This document shows, piece after piece, positions 10,504-21,868 of a stretch of 64,000 nt of DNA (its first letter is position 1; every line of letters starts with the position of its first letter). This DNA is from Thinopyrum elongatum (lineage: Eukaryota; Streptophyta; Magnoliopsida; Poales; Poaceae): positions 545,493,368 through 545,557,367 of the forward strand of contig CM022303.1 of assembly GCA_011799875.1 (NCBI GenBank), written 5' to 3'. The notes beneath the pieces are model-generated. The model had not been told where the DNA came from. It worked only from the letters and a program-made list of their open reading frames with translations, and made no database searches. Position numbers and translations under genes: made by a program.

Positions 10504-11600
10504 TCCTGGGTTCGCGCCGCCTGCGAGCAGCGCTATATGTGGTGTGTATCTGGAAAGGCGATTACATCTTCACCACGCAGATCACAAAAAGGGTTAAAGT
10601 ATAGCTGAGGACGTGAGGGAAGGGGAGAGGAGCGGAGGGATCGAGGGGCAGTTGGAGGACAACTATATTATTATCATTATTTCTTTCCTGTTGCGGAAGA
10701 AAATGAGTCACGACCTTTTAGATATGGGACGCACTATCCTACATGCAATAGAGGCACGATCGTCGATCGGAGGAGCAAGAGCATGGTTTTACGTACATTA
10801 TGCTTCTCTGTAATGCAAACAGCTCCGCTTTGTGAGCAGAGCCACGGATGTGGACGAAGCAGAAGCATGATCCTGCCTCTTTGTTCCAAATGTTTATCCG
10901 CGAACAAGTTTACTTGGAGAGGCATGGCTGTGAAGCTAGCTGTGGCACAGTGGTTCCACGACAAGCACGTCTCAGTTTCCAGCAAGAACACTGTCATGAA
11001 TGTACATGACGCATTGTTCAAGATGCATCTTTCCTCCCTTCGTATAATTTATTTTCCACGGTCAGGATTCTTATGTCAGTGGAAGCATGGTTTTACATTA
11101 AGCAAAGTCACAACCATGCTTCAGTGTCCAAGATGTTCCCACCGAAAGGTTCACCACAGAGTCACGGGCATACACAGAGGCAGTGCCGTGCAGTGACAAC
11201 TGACGCATAGTTTTACAGGTACTAGAGGCACGGTCGTGCCTCCCTATTAAAAAATATTTCCATTGACACGTTCAATTGGAGAGGCACGGCCGTCACGTCA
11301 CATGTGGCTGCTTGTTCCAGATGTTTTCAATCGCTCATTCATTTCACACAGAGAGCCACACATTCACTCAACCATATTAGCAAGGTTGGATTCTCTATGA
11401 AATGTTGTAGCATAAAAAAGAAATAAACTAGATAGATTTTTGCAGTTGTGAGTTGCTTCACGGCTGAAGAGCACAAAAACAATTTTCTGACAAGCTTAAA
11501 GACGGTGCATAAAGTACAAGCATTCCTTGATCATGTATAAACAAAATCCAAACTAGAAAGCGCGCAACAACACCTATCTCTGTCAGCCTGAGAATCGTTT
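10504..11600. repeat. Intergenic between F-box genes 1 and 2; palindromic 'gaggcacg' words
   Basis: Gene 1's 5' flank occupies 10504-10700. From 10740 to 11360 many copies of 'gaggcacggtcgtgcctc'-type words occur; a perfect 18-base inverted repeat is at 11225-11242. From 11400 the sequence matches the 3' flank of genes 1 and 3 and belongs to gene 2. No additional gene is supported. Confidence 0.6.
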
Positions 11601-13419
11601 TCAGCATTCACAGGTCAATGGATCCGGCAAATCCATGATTGGACACTGGTTTCTCCAGATGTGTACTTCTAAATCCAAGTTCATATGCCTGCAATACGCT
11701 GACAATTTAAGACGAGCACGTCTAGAAGCCCTGTTGCCCCATTGAAGCACCTCTTGTTGATGTTCGTAAAATCCTTCCATGCTGTCTGGGGGGAGCGAAA
11801 CTTAAGCCTCATGGTCTCTAGCTCCTTCGTGTTCAGAATAAAGAACGTTGCAAATTCAATGTTTTTTCGGCAGTGTACATATTTTTCTAGCATCATTGTC
11901 TTCAAACAAATGTCATGCTGTTCAAGAAACACCCAGTGGTTGTGGCACCACTTATTTGTTACACCTTCCTCATGACATACTACTCCCTGAACACACGTGA
12001 AGAGTGAGAATCTCTCGGGGTCTAATAAGGGAGAGAGAGACTTCCGATATAGTACATTATGCATGGTATGTGCTTTCAATGTGTGAGGAAATCATCACCT
12101 CGATAAACTTGTTCCCTTGGCTTAAAAAGCATCGCATCAAGGCAACAACCTTGTTCAGATTTAATGACATGTGGATAAGAAGGGTCTTGACAGATTGAAC
12201 CACTATTGATAGGCTGATTACAGACAAAGCCTGCATCGAGCATATATCATAAAATTAGCTGAACAAAGGTTGCATGACATGAAACTTGTGCACTCGAACA
12301 AATGCAACTCAAGAGTATAGTGCAAAAATTGAGTACCTGGATAACTGTAGAGCCAAACCCAATCTTGGATTCAGGAAATCCTTCGTAAAAATTGCCCAGA
12401 CACTCAAGTTTAGGTGTAGAGAAGACAATTATCTACAAGTGCTGGCTCTGAATATCAGGAATCAACCGTTTAAGTGAGGGCGCATCGTCAACAATGAGTT
12501 CGCCATTCTCACAAAGGATGCTAATGACTTCAACTTTAGCTGAGTTTATTCTGATGCAATGGTCCAGGTTATTGCAGACAAGCAGGAGCCACTCGAGGGC
12601 AGGGCAACCAGAGTTGGTTATGCTTTGCAGTGAGACATCTGATATATCAACCTCCAGAAACGAAAGCCTCTTGAGCAGTGGAAGTTTAAATGATCGTGCA
12701 TAGTTATCTGGTATTTGGCAAAGAGCAAATGTGACGGTGTGCAGTGAGGAGGAAAACTGCAGCATGGAAGTCGGTGGCGAGGGCGCGGATGAAGCGATTT
12801 CATGTGGTAGTGTGATGGTTTTTCTCACGAAATGTGGGAACATGTAGTAGAACTCAAGAACTTGGAGATTGTTCAGTCTGGGGGATCGAAGCCAGGCGTT
12901 GACTGTAGAGGTTCTGCAGTGGAGGTAGCACGCCGGAATGCAGAGACGATGAACTGCGCCCTCATGGCCGGAGAGCATGGCTTCAGGAAGGCTCAAACCA
13001 TCAACATCAGATTGGAAACGGCACCGAGTTCCAAAATATCTTATGTGGATGAGATCCTTGCTGCCGAGCATGGAGACTATGTCGATATGAACTGTTTCTA
13101 GAGGCTTAAAAAGACGAGCGATAGAGATCTCACTGCAGTCGAGATTCAGAGGAGTGGTGCGCCAACGAGTTGCGAGGATTTGAGTGCGGATGCACTCCTT
13201 AGTGGAGAGACGGGAGATGAACTCATCGAGGATGGCGTCCGGGAGGTCGCTGATGCGGTCCGGACCAGTCTCCTCTTCGTGCTCCTCGGAACCAGTGGGC
13301 GGGCCGCCGCCGCTTCTAGCCGCTACCACCAAACCCCCAGAGGAGGGAGTCACCGGTGGCGCGAGCCTCGCCCTCTTGGCGCTCGGGGCACTGGGCCAGA
13401 TCTCCATCCTCGTCTCCAT
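11601..13419 (-). pseudogene. F-box/FBD-LRR gene 2 with a stop and a frameshift
   Basis: Exon 1 opens at 13419 ([20 protein letters not shown]). The F-box is [20 protein letters not shown]; relative to genes 1 and 4 a few residues are missing after TRW (RTTPLNL instead of [11 protein letters not shown]). LRR-like segments follow, with 328 codons open to a TAG at 12435-12433. The same frame then continues (FSTPKLECLG) to a GTAC donor at about 12337. Exon 2 is 12230-12099 (SVKTLLIHMSLNLNKVV...FIE). Exon 3 (11986-11601) is the FBD domain (ICLKTMMLEKY, NIEFATFFIL). A run of six C (minus strand, 11793-11788) coincides with a frameshift: the family reading FYEHQQEVLQW resumes in another frame and reaches a stop at 11603-11601. 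Two independent lesions make it a pseudogene. It has no MITE in its last intron. Confidence 0.85.
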
Positions 13420-14090
13420 TGCTGGGTTCGCGCCGCCTACGAGCAGTGCTCTATGCGGTGTCGATCTAGAAACACGGCTAGGTCTTTACTGCGCGCAGAT
13501 CCAAGTGTGAGGAGGGGAGGGGACGGGATGGTGAGCAGTTGGATGACAACTATAATTTATTTTTTTCTTCCCTGTTGTGGAAGAAAACAAGGCACATCCT
13601 TTTATATACGGAATACACTGGCCTACATGCATCGGACGCATGCGCGTTGATCAGAAAGGCAAGAGCATGGTTCTGCATACATCGCGCTTCTCTGTATTCC
13701 AAGCAGTTACACCTTGCATCGTGTCTCTCTGAATTCAAGAATTTTCTGCTGACACGAGCACTCTGCGAGCAGTGCCATGACAATAGACGAACCAGACGCA
13801 TGGTCCTGCCTCTGTAATCCAAATATTTTTCCGCGAACATGTTTACTTTGAGAGGCAGGGTTCTGAAGCTAGCCGGGGCACGGTTTTAAATAAAGCACAT
13901 GCACGGTGCTTCCACGACAAGCACGTCTCAATTTGCAATAACAGCACTGCAATGAATCTATAGGACGCGGAGAAAACCTAACCGTCTTTCCGACCCCTCC
14001 CGTCTGCTCTCCTCCTAGCTATCTTTAACTCACTTGGATCTGCGCGCAGTAAAGAACTAGCCATGTTTCTAGATCCACACTGCATAGAGC
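13420..14090. other. Divergent upstream region shared by F-box genes 2 and 4
   Basis: 13419-13510 read on the minus strand and 13979-14095 read on the plus strand are similar ('cacttggatctgcgcgcagtaaag', then a 'gtttctagatc' word and 'gcatagagc'). The region therefore holds inverted copies of the same 5' flank, placing genes 2 and 4 head-to-head. Between them, 13600-13970 carries 'aagcacg' and 'gaggcagg' words. No gene is supported here. Confidence 0.65.
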
Positions 14091-14095
14091 GCTGC

Positions 14096-15766
14096 TGATG
14101 TCTACTACGCAACCTTCTTCTTGTAGACTCGTGTTGGGCCTCCAAGCGCAGAGTTTTGTAGGACAGTAGAAAATTTCCCTCAAGTGGATGACCTAAGGTT
14201 TATCAATCCGTGGGAGGCGTAGGATGAAGATGGTCTCTCTCAAACAACCTTGCAACCAAATAACAAAGAGTCTCTTGTGTCCCCAACACACCCAATACAA
14301 TGGTAAATTGTATAGGTGCACTAGTTCGGCGAAGAGATGGTGATACAAGTGCAATATGGATAGTAGATATAGGTTTTTGTAATCTGAAAATATAAAAACA
14401 GCAAGGTAGCAAGTAACAAAAGTGAGCGAAAACGGTATTGCAATGCTTGGAAACAAGGCCTAGGGTTCATACTTTCACTAGTGCAAATTCTCTCAACAAT
14501 GATAACATAATTAGATCATATGGCAATCCCTCAACGTGCGACAAAAGTCACTCCAAAGTTCCTATTGCGGAGAACATAAGATGGAATTGCTTGTAGGGTA
14601 TGAAGCCACCTCAAAGTTATTCTTTTCGATCAATCCATTGAGCTGTTCCTATAAGTGTCACAAACAGCCCTAGAGTTCGTAGTAAAATAACACCACATGA
14701 CACACATCAATCAACCCTAATGTCACCTAGATACTCCAATGTCACCACAAGTATCCGTGGGTCAATTATACGATATGCATCAAACAACTTCAGATTCATA
14801 ATATTCAATCCAACACAAAGAACCTCAGAGTGCCCCAAGATTCCTATCGGAGAAACAAGGACGAAAACGTGCATCAACCCCTATGCATAGATTACCCCAA
14901 TGTCACCTCGGGAATCCGTGAGTTGAGTGCCAAAACATACATCAAGTGAATCAATAGAACACCCCATTGTCACCACGGGTATCCCACGCAAGACATACAT
15001 CAAGTGTTCTCAAATCCATAATAGTATTCAATCCGATAATAGTGAAACCTCAAAGGTAAAACTTAATTCATCACAAGAAGGTAGAGGGGGAGAAACATCA
15101 TAAGATCCAACTATAATAGCAAAGCTCGCGGTACATCAAGATTGTGCCAAATCAAGAACACAAGAAAGAGAGAGAGAGATCAAACACATAGCTACTGGTA
15201 CATACCGTCAGCCCTGAGGGTGAACTACTCCCTCCTCGTCATGGAGAGCATCGGGATGATGAAGATGGCCACCGGTGATGGTTTCCCCCTCCGGCAGGGT
15301 GCCGGAACGGGCTCCCGATTGATTTTTCGTGGCTACAGAGGCTTGCGGCAGCAGAACTCCCGATCTAGGTTTATTTCTGGGGGTTTCTGTATTTATAAGA
15401 ATTTTTGGCTTCAAGAACAAGTCAGGGGGGTCCATGAGGAGCCCACAAGACCGGAGGGCGCGCCCTAGGGGGGGGGGCGCTCTCCACCCTTGTGGAGGCC
15501 TCGTGGCTCTTCTGGTCCAACTCCTTTGCTTCGGGGGCTTCTTCTGGTCCATAAAAAATCTCCGTAAATTTTCAGCTCATTTGGACTCCGTTTGATATTC
15601 CTTTTCTGCGAAACTCAAAAACAAGGAAAGAAACAGAAACTGGCACTGGGCTCTAGGTTAATAGGTTAGTCCCAAAAATCATATAAAATAGCATATAAAA
15701 TATCCAAGATGGATAATATAATAGCATGGAACAATAAAAAATTATAGATACGTTGGAGACGTATCA
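14096..15766 (-). repeat. 3' LTR of retrotransposon 1
   Basis: 1,671 bp matching 20164-21840, with TG..CA ends. It is downstream in element terms because the element is read on the minus strand. Differences from the other LTR include small indels at about 14849 and 15465. Confidence 0.9.
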
Positions 15767-18700
15767 AGCATCCCTAAGCTTAATTCCTGCTCGTCCTCGA
15801 GTAGGTAAATGATAAAAACAGAATTTTTGCTGTGGAATGCTAGCAAGTGCACAAGTTTGATCAATGATAATTTCATTCACTTTTTCTAGCATCATTATAT
15901 ATCATAAACAGTAGCTCATCTCATAAAACTTCTCATGATTAAGTAGCAAGCTATTCACATGTTAAAGCATAGATCATAAACTTCCTTGAAAACTAACAAA
16001 CTATGTTCTTAGTCATCAAACAATTACAATTCATCTTATTTTCAGGAAGGGTCTATGTAAGAGCTTTGATTTAGCAAATCCCACATACACAACTATTATA
16101 TAGTCTTCCATGATTGCTACCACTCAAAGCATATTTTTAGAAAAAATAGTATCCATTGAACACAGAGAAAGATAGGGGCCTAATATCTTGCCTCCCAACT
16201 TATTTATCATATAGATAATTGTCAACAATAATAATTCATGATCAAATATATTTGAATGGCCATATATGCTTAGATCTTTCCCCATCACATGATGCTTGCC
16301 AACTAAAGAGTAGGTTGGAATGAGAAGGAATACTACTGACTCTTGCATAAAAGTAAAAGATAGGCCCTTCGCAGAGGGAAGCAGGGATTTGCAGAGGTGC
16401 CAGAGCTCGAAGCTTTTATAAAAGAGATGAAAATAATTTTGAGAGGTATGCTTTCATTATCAACATAACAACCAAGAGTTCCCAATATCTTCCATACTAG
16501 ATACATTATAGGCGGTTCCCAAACAGAAAGGTAAAGTTTTTACTCCCCCTCCACCAACAATCACACTCCACGGCTGGTCCGAAACAACGGGTACGGTCCA
16601 TACCAACAACAGTCCTTGGGGAGTTTTGTTTAATTATTTGAAATTTTGTTTTTGATGTTTTGATCATAGGACTGGGCATCCCAATTACCAGACACTCTCT
16701 CGTGAATGATAAGTGAATAAACACTCATCGTGAGAATAACCCACCTAGGATGGAAGATACTGACAGCCCCTAGTTGCTACATGAGCGATTCGGGCATACA
16801 AAACAGATTATTATTTGAAGGTTTAGAGTTTGGCACATGCAAATTTACTTGGAATGGCAGGTAAATACCGCATATAGGTAGATATGGTGGACACTCATGA
16901 AAGAAACTTGGTTCAAGGAGTTTGGATGCACAAGCAGTATTCCCGCTTAGTACAGAAATTTTGGCTAGCAAAAGATTCTAAATAGCAAGCACCATGTGTT
17001 GGAGGATCCATAACAATATAACTTCTATACAAATATACCCAAGCATAACTCATTATGTTGTCTTCCTTGTCCAACTTCAACTAATTTGCTCAGGTTTGAG
17101 AAAAATTAATGGGGCTCACAATCATAGAAGATGTCCAAGATAGTATATTTATATGTGAAATCTCTCTTCCTTCAATATTCTTTCATGAATTGTTCAAGTG
17201 ACCAATACTATGTTTGCTAACTTTCAATAAATTTACTACCTCTACTTCTTATATGCGAAGTCACTACTCCCCATGGTATAAGCATATGAAGCATATATAA
17301 TTTCAGATTTATGATATTCAATTCATTCAACCATTTACTCATAGGATATAAGTGAAGCACGTGAGTAAATGACAAACTACTCCAAAAAATATATAAGTGA
17401 AGATCAATGAGTAGTCAAATAATTATTTAGCTATGTGAAGACTCCCTCTCATAAGTAAAATTTCAGATCTTAAGTACTTTATTCAAACAACAAACAAAAC
17501 AAAAATAAAATTACATTCTAAGGATAGCACATATCATGTGAAGAAGCAAAAACTTAGGCTCAACCGAGGCTATCCGATAATTGTTGATGAAGAAAGGTGG
17601 GATGCCAACCGGGGCATCCCCAAGCTTAGATGCTTGAGACTTCTTGAAATATTATATTGGGATGCCTTGGGCATCCCCAAGCTTGAGCTTTTGTGTCTCC
17701 TTAATTCCTTTTATATGATGGTTTCCCTAAATCTTAAAAACTTCATCCACACAAAACTCAACAAGAACTCGTGAGAAAAGTTAGTATAAATCAAATGCAA
17801 AACCTTATCATTATCAACTGTAGCAAATCACTAAAATTATTATTCAACATTGCATACTAAATGCCACTGCATATTTAATACTCCTATCTTCAAATAGAAT
17901 CATTAAACAAGCAAACATATGCAAACAATGCAAACATAACAGCAATCTGTCTAAACAGGACAGTCTGTAAAGAGTGCAATTGTACTCATACTTACCTAAC
18001 TCCAACAATTCTGAAAAATTATCACGCTGTAGAAATTTTGTTTTTACTCATTGTGTAAAAATTTGAAGATTTTACCATGTTCTTACTTTCCAGAAGAATT
18101 CATACAATGATAGAAAACTTTCTGTTTTCAAAACAGCAACATATAGACTTGCAAAATAAGCATGGTAAAGGCTATACTTGACATTTTTATTGAAATAAAA
18201 GATGAAAAACATTCCTCTAAATAACAGCAAGCAAATACTAATAAAATAAAATGACGCTCCAAGCAAAACACATATCATGTGGTGAATAGAAATATAGCCT
18301 CAAGTAAATTTACCGATGATGTTGGAGACGAAAGAGGGGATGCCTTCCGGGGCATCCCCAAGCTTAGTTTCTTGGATCTTCCTTGAATATTACCTTGGGG
18401 TGCCTTGGGAATCCCCAAGCTTAGGGTCTTGTCACTCCTTATTCTCCTCATATTGATATCTCACCCAAAACTTGAAAACTTCAATCACACAAAACTTAAC
18501 GGAACTTCGTGAGATGGGTTAGTATGATAAAACAAATCATTCACTTTGGTACTGTGAAGACAAGATTAAAAAAATTTCTCACATGATACCTACTGTACCC
18601 TATCATTTCTACAATTTATATTGAGCAATATAAGCCATAGAAACTAGAAAACAAGCAAACTATGCATCGAAAACAGAATCTGTCAAAAACAGAACAGTAC

Positions 18701-19060
18701 GTAAAGATCTGAATTAAGGTCATACTTATGTAACTCCAAATATTCTTAAAAATTAGGACAACCTATAAAATTCGTATACAAATCAACTGTAAAAAATTCA
18801 GAATATTTACACGTTCCAGTGAAATATAGGAATTTCTGTACTGGACGCAAAAGTTTCTGTTTTTGCACAGAATCAAGTCAACTATCATCCACACTATCCC
18901 AAAGGCTTTACTTGGCACTTTATTGAAACAAAAACTATAAAACATGATTACTACAGTAGCCTAATCATGTGAACACACAAAAACAGTAGGTAGAAACATT
19001 GGGTTGTCTCCCAACAAGCGCTTTTCTTTAATGCCTTTTAGCTAGGCATGATGATTTCAA
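15767..19060 (-). other. Non-coding interior of retrotransposon 1, with an internal duplication
   Basis: AT-rich; no domain is recognisable in any frame. Two blocks, about 17530-17800 and 18280-18560, are diverged copies of one another. Both contain 'ggcatccccaagctta' and a following 'cttgg/ttggg ... catccccaagctt' phrase. 18336-18359 forms a GGGGATGCC/GGCATCCCC stem. The same motif in the opposite orientation occurs at 43790-43820 in the other Athila-like element, so both share this non-coding segment. Confidence 0.7.
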
Positions 19061-19066
19061 TGATGC

Positions 19067-20038
19067 TTACATAAAAGATAAGAATTGAAACATAATTGAA
19101 GCATCATGAATAATATGACTAGCACATTTAAGTCTAACCCACTTCCTATGCCTAGGGATTTTGTGAGCAAACAACTTATGGGAACAAGAATCAACTAGCA
19201 TAGGAAGGTAAAACAAGCAAAACTTCAAGATTTTAAGCACATAGAGAGGAAACTTGATATTATTGCAATTCCCACAAGCATATATTCCTCCCTCATAATA
19301 ATTTTCAGTAGCATCATGAATGAATTCAACAATATAACTATCACATAAAGCATTCTTTTCATGAGCCACAAGCATAGAAAATTTTCTACTCTCCACATGA
19401 GCAAATTTATTCTCATGAATAGTAGTGGGAGCAAACTCAACAAAATAACTATCATGTGAGGCATAATCCAATTGAAAATTAAAATCATGATGACAAGTTT
19501 CATGGTTATCATGATTCTTTATAGGATACATGTCATCACAATAATCATCATAGATAGCAACTTTGTTCTCATAATCAATTGGAACCTCTTCCGAAATAGT
19601 GGATTCATCACTAAATAAAGTCATGACCTCTCCAAATCCACTTTTATCAATATTGTGAAAATATTCAACACCCTCCAAAATAGAGGGATCATTATTATCT
19701 AAAGTTGACACTCTTCCAAACCCACTTTAATCAATATAATCATCATAAATAGGAGGCATGCTTTCATCATAATAAATTTTCTCATCAAAACTTGGGGGAC
19801 TAAAATTATCATTTTCATCAAACATAGCATCCCCAAGCTTATGGCTTTGCATATCATTAGCATCATGGATATTCAAAGAACTCATACCAACAACATTACA
19901 ATCATGCTCATCATTCAAAGATTTTATGCCAAACATTTTATGAACTTCTTCTTCTAACACTTGAGCACAATTTTCCTTTCCATCATTTTCACGAAAGACA
20001 TTAAAAAGATGAAGCATATGTGGCAACCTAAGTTCCAT
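19067..20038 (-). pseudogene. Orphan ORF of retrotransposon 1, one in-frame stop
   Basis: From ATG at 20038 (MELRLPHMLHLFNVFREN) the frame runs 103 codons to a TAA at 19729-19727. It continues in the same frame to a stop at 19069-19067, ending with a basic segment (HRKWVRLKCASHI). The product would be acidic in the first two thirds (many Asp/Glu/His) with a more hydrophobic segment before the end. It lies just downstream of the primer-binding site, where gag would be expected. It shows no zinc knuckle, protease or polymerase motif. I have a general impression that similar ORFs occur in other wheat elements, but no function is known to me. Confidence 0.55.
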
Positions 20039-20134
20039 TTTTTTGTAGTTTTCTTTTATAAACTAAACTAGTGATAAAACAAGAAACTAAAAATTTCGAT
20101 TGCAAGATCTAAAGATATACCTTCAAGCACTAAC

Positions 20135-20153
20135 CTCCCCGGCAACGGCGCCA
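20135..20153 (-). other. tRNA-Asp-type primer-binding site of retrotransposon 1
   Basis: On the minus strand this reads TGGCGCCGTTGCCGGGGAG, the complement of the 3' end of plant tRNA-Asp as used by Athila-type elements. It is ten bases from the LTR edge at 20164. It would prime minus-strand DNA synthesis and fixes the element's orientation. Confidence 0.88.
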
Positions 20154-20163
20154 AAAAAGAGCT

Positions 20164-21840
20164 TGATGTCTACTACGCAACCTTCTTCTTGTAGACTCGT
20201 GTTGGGCCTCCAAGCGCAGAGTTTTGTAGGACAGTAGAAAATTTCCCTCAAGTGGATGACCTAAGGTTTATCAATCCGTGGGAGGTGTAGGATGAAGATG
20301 GTCTCTCTCAAACAACCCTGCAACCAAATAACAAAGAGTCTCTTGTGTCCCTAACACACCCAATACAATGGTAAATTGTATAGGTGCACTTGTTCGGCGA
20401 AGAGATGGTGATACAAGTGCAATATGGATAGTAGATATAGGTTTTTGTAATCTGAAAATATAAAAACAGCAAGGTAGCAAGTAACAAAAGTGAGCGAAAA
20501 TGGTATTGCAATGCTTCGAAACAAGGCCTAGGGTTCATACTTTCACTAGTGCAAATTCTCTCAACAATGATAACATAATTAGATCATATGGCAATCCCTC
20601 AACGTGCGACAAAAGTCACTCCAAAGTTCCTATCGCGGAGAACATAAGATGGAATTGCTTGTAGGGTACGAAGCCACCTCAAAGTTATTCTTTTCGATCA
20701 ATCCATTGAGTTGTTCCTATAAGTGTCACAAACAGCCCTAGAGTTTGTAGTAAAATAACACCATATGACACACATCAATCAACCCTAATGTCACCTAGAT
20801 ACTCCAATGTCACCACAAGTATCCGTGGGTCAATTATACGATATGCATCAAACAACTTTAGATTCAGAATATTCAATCCAACACAAAGAACCTCAAAGAG
20901 TGCCCCAAGATTCCTACCGAAGAAACAAGGACGAAAACATGCATCAACCCCTATGCATAGATTACCCCAATGTCACCTCGGGAATCCGTGAGTTGAGTGC
21001 CAAAACATACATCAAGTGAATCAATAGAACACCCCATTGTCACCACGGGTATCCCACGCAAGACATACATCAAGTGTTCTCAAATCCATAATAGTATTCA
21101 ATCCGATAATAGTGAAACCTCAAAGGTAAAACTTAATTCATCACAAGAAGGTAGAGGGGGAGAAACATCATAAGATCCAACTATAATAGCAAAGCTCGCG
21201 GTACATCAAGATCGTGCCAAATCAAGAACACGAGAGAGAGAGAGAGATCAAACACATAGCTACTGGTACATACCCTCAGCCCCGAGGGTGAACTACTCCC
21301 TCGTCATGGAGAGCGCCGGGATGATGAAGATGGCCACCGGTGATGGTTTCCCCCTCCGGCAGGGTGCCGGAATGGGCTCCCGATTGGTTTTTCATGGCTA
21401 CAGAGGCTTGCGGCGGCGGAACTCCCGATCTAGGTTTATTTCTGGGGGTTTCTGTATTTATTGGAATTTTTGGCGTCGAGAACAAGTCAGGGGGGTCCAT
21501 GAGGAGCCCACAAGACCGGAGGGTGCGCCCTATGGGGGGCGCGCCCTCCACCCTTGTGGAGGCCTCGTGGCTCTTCAGGCCCAACTCCTTTGCTTCGGGG
21601 GCTTCTTCTGGTCCATAAAAAATCTCCGTAAATTTTCAGCTCATTTGGACTCCGTTTGATATTCCTTTTCTGCGAAACTCAAAAACAAGGGGAAAAACAG
21701 AAACTGGCACTGGGCTCTAGGTTAATAGGTTATTCCCAAAAATCATATAAAATAGCATATAAATGCATATAAAACATCCAAGATGGATAATATAATAGCA
21801 TGGAACAATAAAAAATTATAGATACATTGGAGACTTATCA
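20164..21840 (-). repeat. 5' LTR of retrotransposon 1
   Basis: 1,677 bp, bounded by TGATGTC and the terminal TTATCA on the plus strand. It contains a short GA microsatellite at 21227-21248. Read on the minus strand, its outer edge begins TGATAAGTCTCCAATG, a mutated form of the TGATACGTCTCCAACG start seen in related elements. Confidence 0.9.
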
Positions 21841-21868
21841 GCTGCTCGCAGGCGGCGCAAACCTAGCA

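Larger units (their letters stand above)
14096..21840 (-). mobile_element. Complete LTR retrotransposon 1 (Athila-like Gypsy, non-autonomous)
   Basis: Two LTRs (14096-15766 and 20164-21840) start TGATG and end ATCA on the plus strand. The element is flanked by the 5-bp target duplication GCTGC (14091-14095 and 21841-21845). The primer-binding site next to the right LTR sets the orientation as minus strand. The purine-rich tract and LTR edge lie at about 15767-15790. The LTRs differ at roughly 2% of positions by eye, so insertion is recent. The 4.4-kb interior has no recognisable gag, protease, reverse transcriptase or integrase, only an orphan ORF near the 5' end. The tRNA-Asp primer site and LTR similarity to the gag-bearing element at 28519 point to the Athila branch of Ty3/Gypsy; I do not assign a family name. 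It sits 24 bases upstream of the ATG of F-box gene 4. Confidence 0.92.
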
